In this document: in pieces, positions 1 through 4,906 of the stretch
Layout: each line of letters starts with the position of its first letter
Position numbering within the stretch: the first letter of the stretch is position 1
DNA from: Burkholderiales bacterium
GTDB lineage: Bacteria > Pseudomonadota > Gammaproteobacteria > Burkholderiales > Burkholderiaceae_C
Length of the DNA stretch: 5,664 nt
Assembly (NCBI GenBank): GCA_025354615.1
Contig: JANXMO010000535.1
Span: forward strand, 1 to 5,664
Direction of reading: 5' to 3'
Program-made: the position numbers and the translations under genes
The notes under the pieces: generated by a model
Told to the model about the DNA's origin: nothing
Database searches by the model: none
What the model saw: the letters and a program-made list of their open reading frames with translations, nothing else

Positions 1-1
1 G

Positions 2-166
2 CGTCACCAGCACCAAGGTCATAGCAGCAAGCGGATTGCCAACGAATTGCACGTTAGCAAAAGCTCAATCAATTCGAGATTTCAACGCATGAACAGCAAG
101 CTGGGCGTCGCCAACCGGCGTGTGGCCGCACGCTTGGCCGCTGAATATGGATTGTTGACGGCTTAA
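2..166 (+). CDS. C-terminal end of a LuxR-type HTH regulator (5' truncated by window edge)
   Basis: Frame 2 is open from the window edge to a TAA at 164-166, giving 54 residues. Residues 6-50 read like the LuxR/GerE DNA-binding domain: a GHSSKRIANELHVSKSSINS stretch matches helix 2, turn and recognition helix, and RFQRMNSKLGVANRRVAARLA matches the last helix with its usual KLGV(x)NR signature. In this family the domain lies at the protein C-terminus and binds DNA as a dimer, which fits a stop shortly after it. The N-terminal half (receiver, autoinducer-binding or other sensor) is outside the window, so the signal and targets cannot be stated. No obvious terminator follows the stop. The domain call is fairly secure; the subfamily is not. 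Confidence 0.72.
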   Translation, partial: RHQHQGHSSKRIANELHVSKSSINSRFQRMNSKLGVANRRVAARLAAEYGLLTA

Positions 167-188
167 AAACTATCTGTAAATTGAAATA

Positions 189-219
189 GCCCTCAACGGC
201 ACTTTTGATTGCCCTCAAC
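189..219. repeat. Pair of 9-base direct repeats (GCCCTCAAC), 22 bases apart
   Basis: GCCCTCAAC occurs at 189-197 and again at 211-219, so the start-to-start spacing is 22 bases, close to two helical turns. The first copy extends to CTCAACGG (192-199), whose exact reverse complement CCGTTGAG lies at 285-292. The spacing could suit a dimeric regulator, but the repeats are short and may be chance. The repeats themselves are seen directly; any function is only a guess. Confidence 0.4.
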
Positions 220-357
220 AATGCAACAAAAAAGCTCTACTCAAGTGAAATCTGCCAAATGACCCCCTTGGTTATCGCGTAAGCCCGTTGAGTTAGATCA
301 AGCCGCCACCGCGGTAGCTTGACTGGCGAGCTTGCGATGCCGAAGGCCTCAGTGGCC

Positions 358-375
358 GCTTTGGAAAGCCAAAGC
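358..375. terminator. Perfect 7-bp hairpin beyond the YCII gene, possible weak terminator
   Basis: GCTTTGG (358-364) and CCAAAGC (369-375) form a perfect 7-base-pair stem with a four-base loop. It lies 24 bases beyond the stop of the minus-strand YCII gene, the right place for a transcription end. No run of T follows on either strand, so it does not meet the normal rho-independent pattern. It could equally be an RNA 3'-end stabilising hairpin or chance. Confidence 0.28.
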
Positions 376-399
376 AAACTGGCCCGCCGCTATGGGTTG

Positions 400-741
400 T
401 CAGGACGCCGGATCGAAACCGAAAGCGCGCAGCTCCTGGTCGCATCGGCAGGCCTTGGCAATGCGCGCGGCCCACGTGACCGCTTCCTTGTACGACGGTA
501 TATCAAGCACTAGAAAGCCTCCGTTGAGTGGCGGGCGCCCCCGGGAACCTCCTTCAATGACCTTGCCATCAGCCGAGACAAGCGCCGGTGGCACGCTTTC
601 GTCAATACCGCCACCAAAAACATAAACGCCAGCCGCCTTTGCTTCATCGATGACGGCGTGCGAGTCACGGACCAAGGCGTCCCAGTCGCCATTGGGCACA
701 TCCATCGCCGCACTGGGAAAGGAGATCAGGTACTTGGTCAT
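400..741 (-). CDS. YCII-related domain protein (YciI/DGPF family), 113 aa
   Basis: The complete 113-residue product starts MTKYLISFPSAAM and ends LRAFGFDPAS. The pattern is typical of the YCII-related (PF03795) ferredoxin-like fold: a first beta strand (KYLISF), a helix with SHAVIDEAKAAGVYVFGGG (residues about 27-45), a central strand (ALVSADGKVIEGG), then GGFLVLDIPSYKEAVTWAARIAKAC (about 74-98). The usual DGPF-x-ETKE signature is replaced by EGGSRGRPPLNGGF, as in a subset of these proteins. Family functions are mostly unknown; some relatives are small dehalogenase-like or dimeric binding proteins, and a role here cannot be inferred. The ATG at 741 is chosen because GGAG lies 7 bases upstream. 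The gene diverges from the SOS cassette and is not part of that operon. It lies about 90 bases from the LexA box, so SOS control of it is uncertain. Confidence 0.85.
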   Translation of the reverse strand: MTKYLISFPSAAMDVPNGDWDALVRDSHAVIDEAKAAGVYVFGGGIDESVPPALVSADGKVIEGGSRGRPPLNGGFLVLDIPSYKEAVTWAARIAKACRCDQELRAFGFDPAS

Positions 742-748
742 AAGGCGA

Positions 749-752
749 CTCC
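749..752 (-). promoter_or_regulatory. Ribosome binding site of the YCII gene
   Basis: Read on the minus strand, GGAG is followed by seven bases and then the ATG at 741-739. It fixes the start of the YCII gene at that ATG. Confidence 0.6.
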
Positions 753-759
753 ACTATCG

Positions 760-788
760 ATAAATCCAAACTTTTTGTTGGCTGCCAA
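760..788 (-). promoter_or_regulatory. Candidate promoter of the YCII gene
   Basis: On the minus strand a TTGGCA box (783-788) resembles the -35 consensus in 5 of 6 positions. Seventeen bases further is ATTTAT (760-765), a poor -10 match (3 of 6). The position, about 20 bases before the start codon, is right, but the -10 is weak, so this is a tentative call by eye. Confidence 0.25.
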
Positions 789-806
789 ACCAAGCGCTTT
801 CCCCCG

Positions 807-843
807 TTGCAATCTTTTGAGCCTGCGGCATACTGTATATAAA
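807..843 (+). promoter_or_regulatory. Probable imuA promoter overlapped by the LexA box
   Basis: Two core arrangements are possible. TTGCAA (807-812) with an 18-base spacer to TACTGT (831-836) is one. TTGAGC (817-822) with a short 15-base spacer to TATAAA (838-843) is the other, and TATAAA is the better -10 match. In both, the -10 hexamer lies inside the LexA palindrome, so bound LexA would block RNA polymerase directly. The start of transcription would fall around 843-851, leaving a leader of about 8-16 bases before the imuA ATG. Confidence 0.45.
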
Positions 844-850
844 TACAGCA
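831..850 (+). promoter_or_regulatory. LexA operator (SOS box) of the imuA-imuB-dnaE2 operon
   Basis: TACTGTATATAAATACAGCA agrees with the E. coli LexA consensus TACTGTATATATATACAGTA at 18 of 20 positions, including both CTGT and ACAG half-sites (833-836 and 845-848) and the required 8-base spacer. Placement just before imuA is where this operator is found in proteobacterial imuA-imuB-dnaE2 cassettes. LexA should repress the operon until RecA-stimulated self-cleavage after DNA damage. The near-consensus match predicts strong binding, hence tight repression and late induction. Confidence 0.95.
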
Positions 851-858
851 CCCGCACC

Positions 859-1692
859 ATGAAAGCAGTCGTTCGTTTGCAGGAGGAAACCATAGAGGCC
901 GTCGCTGGCGTGGCTCAAACGTCATATTTGGGTCGACAACATGCCTTGCAAAATGCGATTGCGGCCAGCGTCTGGCGCGCCACCGAACTCGCTTCGACGG
1001 TCGTGGCATCTGTCAGCACCGGCTTCCCCGCCTTAGACACTGAACTCCCCTCTGGCGGCTGGCCCGCACGCGCCGTATCTGAAATCTTACAGGTTCAACC
1101 ATCGGTGGCGGAGTGGCGCCTGCTAGCGCCCGCAATGCGTCAGGTTGTTGCCAAGGGCTTGGATATTGTGGTGGTTGGCCCGTCCAAATCACCACATTTG
1201 CCGGGCCTGCAACAAGCCGGGCTCGACGAACGCCGTCTGGTATGGCTGCAAGCCGAAACGCCGGCCGAGAGGTTGTGGGTCACCGACCAATTGGTAAAAA
1301 CAAACTCCGCCGGCATGGTTGTCGCTTGGTTACCGCAGGCCCGGCAGGAGCAGATACGCCGTCTACAAATTGCTGCACATGCCTTTGAAGGGCCGGTTTT
1401 TCTTTGCCGGCCGGCGTGCGCGGAGTACGAGGCGTCGGCCGCTCCTCTGCGTGTCCAGCTTCGGTTCGGACTCGACTGGGAACTGCACGTGCACATCCTC
1501 AAACGCAAAGGACCAACGCACAACGGCTGGTTGACCTTGCCATCCGTCCCGGGCGGTCTTGAATCCATTTTGACGCCACGTCTTCGCCGACCAAGCGTTC
1601 TCATCGCCGCGCGCAAATTAACAGAGGTGCCCCATGCTGTGGGTAGCACTCCTTCCCGACACGCCGTCACCCGACCCGTCGCGACGCACTGA
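859..1692 (+). CDS. imuA: ImuA, RecA/SulA-like subunit of the SOS mutasome (277 aa)
   Basis: ImuA is the first protein of the DNA-damage-inducible mutasome. It binds ImuB and is needed with DnaE2 for induced mutagenesis and damage tolerance. The 277-residue product shows the family hallmarks: VWRATEL at 38-44, STGFPALDTELPSGGWP at 53-69 followed by AVSEIL, EWRLLAPAMRQV at 85-96, then LVWLQAETPAERLW at 127-140, and the segment ARQEQIRRLQIAAHAFEGPVFLCRP (161-185). ILKRKGPTHNGWLTLP (213-228) closes the conserved part. No Walker A GKT/S is present; SGGWPARAV occupies that place, as is usual for ImuA. The reading frame is open upstream to 658, but the ATG at 859 is chosen because it follows the LexA box and promoter; no Shine-Dalgarno precedes it. 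A strong AGGAGG lies inside the gene at 881-886. The last 19 codons overlap imuB in another frame, and the tail there is unlikely to be conserved. Confidence 0.9.
   Translation: MKAVVRLQEETIEAVAGVAQTSYLGRQHALQNAIAASVWRATELASTVVASVSTGFPALDTELPSGGWPARAVSEILQVQPSVAEWRLLAPAMRQVVAKGLDIVVVGPSKSPHLPGLQQAGLDERRLVWLQAETPAERLWVTDQLVKTNSAGMVVAWLPQARQEQIRRLQIAAHAFEGPVFLCRPACAEYEASAAPLRVQLRFGLDWELHVHILKRKGPTHNGWLTLPSVPGGLESILTPRLRRPSVLIAARKLTEVPHAVGSTPSRHAVTRPVATH
1623..1627 (+). promoter_or_regulatory. Ribosome binding site of imuB inside the imuA end
   Basis: AGAGG is followed by six bases and then the imuB ATG at 1634. It supports the start despite the long overlap with imuA, and shows that imuB has its own initiation signal as well as possible coupling. 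Confidence 0.55.
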
Positions 1693-2974
1693 GGCGATCG
1701 CGCACGCGCTGTGGCGTTTGTCGTGCTGGTGTCTCCAGTTCACGCCCCGCGTTGCGCTGGTCGAGCCGCTCTCCGAGTCGCCCGCGGTCGTGATGGAAGT
1801 CGAGGCCAGCCTGCGCCTTTTTGGCGGCAAGCGACAGCTTGCCCTGCGAGTTCGCGAAGAAGCGGCTGATCTAGGCGTTCAGCAATTGGCCTGGGCACCC
1901 ACCAGCACGGGCGCCGTTGCGCTGGCACGTGGCGGCATCTCCAACGGCATCAACAAACCACTCGAACAGCTGCTGGACGCTTTGCCCATCGAGACACTGA
2001 CGGCTGTCGCTGCACATCAGGTCACGCTCGCCAGAATCGGCTGCACCCAGCTGGGCCACGTTCGCGTTTTGCCGCGCGGAGGCTTAAGCCGACGCTTCGA
2101 CGCGGAGCTGCTGCTAGCTCTTGACCGCGCTTATGGACTGAAATCAGACGCACATGCCTGGGTCCAATTGCCTGAGACCTTCTCAGCCCGCCTCGAACTG
2201 GTGTCGCGCGTCGAAATCGCGCCGGCCATCTTGTTTGGCGCCCGGCGTCTGATCGTCGTGATGAGCGGCTGGCTGGCCGCTCGCAACAGCGGCGTGACCA
2301 GCTTCACGTTGAAATGGTTTCATGACGCAATGCGCGCCAAATCCGCCGGTGACAGTGGCGAACTCACCATTGGCACCGCCAAACCAACCCGCGACATCGA
2401 GCACCTGACCCGTCTGCTGGCCGAACACCTCAACAAAGTGGAGCTGCTTGCACCGGTGGGCGACCTCGAATTGATTGCCGTTGACGTTCACACTCAAGAT
2501 GAAAAAAGCGCATCGCTTTTTCCCCAGCCAGAACAAGCAGGCGAAAGCCTCGGCTTGGTCTTGGAACGGATTGCTGCACGGCTTGGCCCCGAGCGGGTCC
2601 TGCGACCAGCGATCCAGGAAGACCATCGGCTGGAATGGATGTGCCACTGGCGGCCTGCGCAGGAGCCGGCTTCACGCCAACGGCGCCGTGCAGTCACCAC
2701 GCCTCAACCGACTTTGGTCTATCCAGAGCCCGTGCGGCTCGCCACTCGAGGTGATCGCCCGCTTTACCAGGGCATGCTCCAATTGCTTGCAGGTCCTCAT
2801 CGGGTCGAAGGCGGTTGGTGGGACCGTGTGGTCGTGGCCAACAAGGCGACGACACGCAATGTCGCCCGCGATTACTGGGTTGCGCTGAGCGAGCACGCCG
2901 GCGTCTTGTGGATATTTCAAACGCGCTTGGCCGACGACGAGGCCGCCTGGTTTTTGCAGGGCATCTTTGCCTGA
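1634..2974 (+). CDS. imuB: ImuB, inactive Y-family polymerase homologue and mutasome adaptor (446 aa)
   Basis: ImuB links the beta clamp, ImuA and DnaE2 during SOS lesion bypass and does not polymerise itself. The N-terminus MLWVALLPD replaces the metal-binding DxDxFF motif of active Y-family enzymes. The second catalytic motif (SxDE) appears as MEVEASLRLFGG at 54-65, with the aspartate lost and the family-typical SLRLFGG kept. A DALPIETL segment (115-122) and ARIGCTQLGHVRVLPRGGLSRRF (133-155) match the thumb helix-hairpin-helix region. QDEKSASLFP (288-297) is the probable beta-clamp-binding motif, a loose match to QLxLF. The C-terminal ImuB-specific domain includes GPHRVEGGWWD (387-397), ARDYWVAL (411-418) and AAWFLQGIFA at the very end. 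The length is a little shorter than many family members. It overlaps imuA by 59 bases and stops three bases before dnaE2, so the three genes are one transcription unit. Confidence 0.93.
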   Translation: MLWVALLPDTPSPDPSRRTEAIAHALWRLSCWCLQFTPRVALVEPLSESPAVVMEVEASLRLFGGKRQLALRVREEAADLGVQQLAWAPTSTGAVALARGGISNGINKPLEQLLDALPIETLTAVAAHQVTLARIGCTQLGHVRVLPRGGLSRRFDAELLLALDRAYGLKSDAHAWVQLPETFSARLELVSRVEIAPAILFGARRLIVVMSGWLAARNSGVTSFTLKWFHDAMRAKSAGDSGELTIGTAKPTRDIEHLTRLLAEHLNKVELLAPVGDLELIAVDVHTQDEKSASLFPQPEQAGESLGLVLERIAARLGPERVLRPAIQEDHRLEWMCHWRPAQEPASRQRRRAVTTPQPTLVYPEPVRLATRGDRPLYQGMLQLLAGPHRVEGGWWDRVVVANKATTRNVARDYWVALSEHAGVLWIFQTRLADDEAAWFLQGIFA

Positions 2975-2977
2975 TCC

Positions 2978-4906
2978 ATGGCTGCGTTTCCCGACTATGC
3001 CGAGCTGCGCTGCGTCAGTGCGTTCAGCTTTCTCAAAGGCGCAAGTCATCCGGGCGAGTTGGTCGAGCGAGCGAAACAGCTGGGCTACTCGGCGCTCGCC
3101 ATCGCCGACGAGTGCACGATGTCCGGCGTCGTTCGAGCGCATGTCGAGGCCAAGGAGCAGGGCCTCAAATTGCTGATCGGCAGCCAGTTCCAGGTTGAGC
3201 CTCCCCTTTTGGGGGCACCCTTCACGTTGACCGTGCTGGCCTGTGACCTCAACGGCTACGGCAATCTGTGTCAGTTCATCACAAGGCTACGGCGAGCCTC
3301 CAAAGACAAGGGGAGCTACACCCTTTCGAGAAAGGACATCCAAAAGAGGGAGCTCGATGGCTGCGTCGTGATTGCCTCCCCCCAACGTATGAGCGAGATA
3401 CAGCCCCTGACCGACCTGGGCCGCTGGCTGCTGGAGCACTTCTCCGGCCGCTGCTGGCTGGGTGTCGAGCTGTTGCGGCTGTTGGATGACGAAATGTGGC
3501 TCCACAAGCTGCGTGCCGCAAGCGACCTGACGGCCATTCCACTGGTTGCCGTTGGCGATGTGCATTTCCATGTTCGCTCCCGCAAGCCGTTGCAAGATGT
3601 CATGACGAGTACGCGGCTCTGCAAACCACTGACGGAATGCGGCCTGGACTTGCAGCCGAATGCTGAGCAGCATCTGCGCACCCGGCTGCGCTTGGCGCAA
3701 ACCTACCCGTCGGAATTGCTTGCCGAGACCTTGCACGTCGCAGCACGCTGCAACTTCTCGCTTGATGAGCTGCGTTACCAATACCCGGACGAAGTGGTGC
3801 CCGCGGGCGAAACACCTGGTTCGTATCTGCGCCGCATTACCTATGAAGGTGCTGGTCGGCGGTGGCCGGACGGCTTGCCCGCCAAAGTGCAAGCTCAAAT
3901 CGAGCATGAGCTGGAACTGATCGCGGACCTGCGATATGAACACTACTTCCTTACAGTGGCCGACATCGTGCAATTCGCGCGCTCGCGCCATATTCTTTGC
4001 CAGGGTCGGGGATCCGCCGCGAACAGCGTCATCTGCTATTGCATTGGTGTGACCGAGGTCGACCCGGCACGCATGTCGATGCTCTTCGAGCGCTTCATCA
4101 GCAAAGAGCGCAACGAACCGCCTGACATTGATATCGACTTCGAGCACGAACGCCGTGAAGAAGTCCTGCAGTACCTCTACGGCAAATATGGCCGTGACCG
4201 TGTTGCGATGACAGGTGTGATCCAGACCTATCGACCCAAAAGCGCCATCCGTGATGTCGGCAAGGCGCTCGGTTTCGATCTCGAAACGATCGACGCGATC
4301 GCCAAAAGCCAGATGTGGTGGGATGGCAAAGCGGTGGTGCCAGCGCGCCTCACCGAGGCAGGTTTGTCGCTCGACGACCTGCAGGTGCAACAGCTGCTGC
4401 ACCTGACCAGACAGTTGCTGGGCAAGCCCAGGCACCTCAGCCAGCACACCGGCGGCATGGTGCTGACCAAAGGGCCACTGTCGCGCATGGTGCCAATCGA
4501 AAACGCTGCAATGGCCGACCGCACCGTGCTCCAGTGGGACAAGAACGACCTCGACGACCTCGGGCTGCTCAAGGTGGACTGCCTCGCACTGGGCATGCTG
4601 ACAGCAATCCGCAAGACGCTGGAATTCGTTGGCCAGCGCAAAGGCTACGCTTTTGGGATGCAAGACATTCCAGCCGAAGATGCAAGTACCTACGACATGA
4701 TTTGCAGAGCCGATACGGTCGGCGTCTTCCAAATTGAAAGCCGCGCGCAGATGAGCATGCTGCCGCGCCTGAAACCAAGGGTGTTCTATGACCTGGTGAT
4801 CGAGGTCGCCATCGTAAGACCGGGCCCCATTGCGGCGGCATGGTGCATCCGTATCTGGCGCGCCGCCAGGGCAAGGAACCTGTTGAATATCCAGGCGAAG
4901 CTTTGA
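2978..4906 (+). CDS. dnaE2: DnaE2 5' part: PHP and palm domains, 642-aa literal product ending at the frameshift stop
   Basis: This is what would be made if the frameshift is real. The PHP domain starts YAELRCVSAFSFLKGASHP (7-25) and continues through ALAIADECTMSGVVRAH (39-55) to GDVHFHVRSRKPLQD (193-207). The palm has CQGRGSAANS (341-350), FERFISKERNEPPDIDIDFE (370-389) with catalytic aspartates D385 and D387 (equivalent to E. coli DnaE D401 and D403), and LLKVDCLALGML (530-541) with the third, D534. SQHTGGM (488-494) and VFQIESRAQMSMLPRLKP (583-600) are also present. Residues from about 620 to 642 are out of frame and unlike any DnaE2; the stop is TGA at 4904-4906. The product would keep all three catalytic aspartates but lose most of the fingers and everything after, so activity is unlikely. 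Confidence 0.8.
   Translation: MAAFPDYAELRCVSAFSFLKGASHPGELVERAKQLGYSALAIADECTMSGVVRAHVEAKEQGLKLLIGSQFQVEPPLLGAPFTLTVLACDLNGYGNLCQFITRLRRASKDKGSYTLSRKDIQKRELDGCVVIASPQRMSEIQPLTDLGRWLLEHFSGRCWLGVELLRLLDDEMWLHKLRAASDLTAIPLVAVGDVHFHVRSRKPLQDVMTSTRLCKPLTECGLDLQPNAEQHLRTRLRLAQTYPSELLAETLHVAARCNFSLDELRYQYPDEVVPAGETPGSYLRRITYEGAGRRWPDGLPAKVQAQIEHELELIADLRYEHYFLTVADIVQFARSRHILCQGRGSAANSVICYCIGVTEVDPARMSMLFERFISKERNEPPDIDIDFEHERREEVLQYLYGKYGRDRVAMTGVIQTYRPKSAIRDVGKALGFDLETIDAIAKSQMWWDGKAVVPARLTEAGLSLDDLQVQQLLHLTRQLLGKPRHLSQHTGGMVLTKGPLSRMVPIENAAMADRTVLQWDKNDLDDLGLLKVDCLALGMLTAIRKTLEFVGQRKGYAFGMQDIPAEDASTYDMICRADTVGVFQIESRAQMSMLPRLKPRVFYDLVIEVAIVRPGPIAAAWCIRIWRAARARNLLNIQAKL
4822..4836 (+). other. Frameshift point in dnaE2
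   Basis: The codons before the break read CCG GGC CCC ATT (PGPI, 4820-4831). Family sequence then needs one residue followed by GGC GGC ATG (GGM, 4834-4842), but only two bases (GC, 4832-4833) lie between ATT and GGC GGC. The simplest ancestor is ATT GCG GGC GGC ATG with one G lost from the GGG run, now GG at 4834-4835. A GGGCCCC heptamer sits at 4822-4828 in the phase G GGC CCC, just before the break. Confidence 0.8.

Larger units (their letters stand above)
167..399. other. Intergenic stretch without a supported gene
   Basis: This stretch lies between the stop of the LuxR-type regulator and the stop of the minus-strand YCII gene. The first 130 bases are clearly more A+T rich than the flanks. 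Small reading frames that cross the right part (for example 319-513 on plus and 293-475 on minus) overlap the YCII gene, are basic and low in complexity, and resemble no family. It contains short CTCAAC repeats, an 8-base palindrome ACCGCGGT at 308-315 and a perfect hairpin at 358-375. No tRNA, ribosomal RNA or CRISPR pattern was seen. Confidence 0.6.

Noticed and set aside
308..315. ACCGCGGT palindrome as an operator
   Set aside because: An 8-base GC palindrome is expected by chance at this base composition, does not extend outward, and is not near a start codon.
319..625. Two small plus-strand frames opposite the YCII gene
   Set aside because: Both are antisense to a recognisable protein and show no family resemblance or ribosome site.
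658..858. Upstream extension of imuA to the ATG at 658
   Set aside because: It would run through the YCII gene start, the promoter and the LexA box, and the added 67 residues do not resemble ImuA. The ATG at 859 is preferred.
1140..1670. 176-codon minus-strand frame opposite imuA
   Set aside because: It is rich in C and R, has no conserved motif, and lies antisense to the well-supported imuA.
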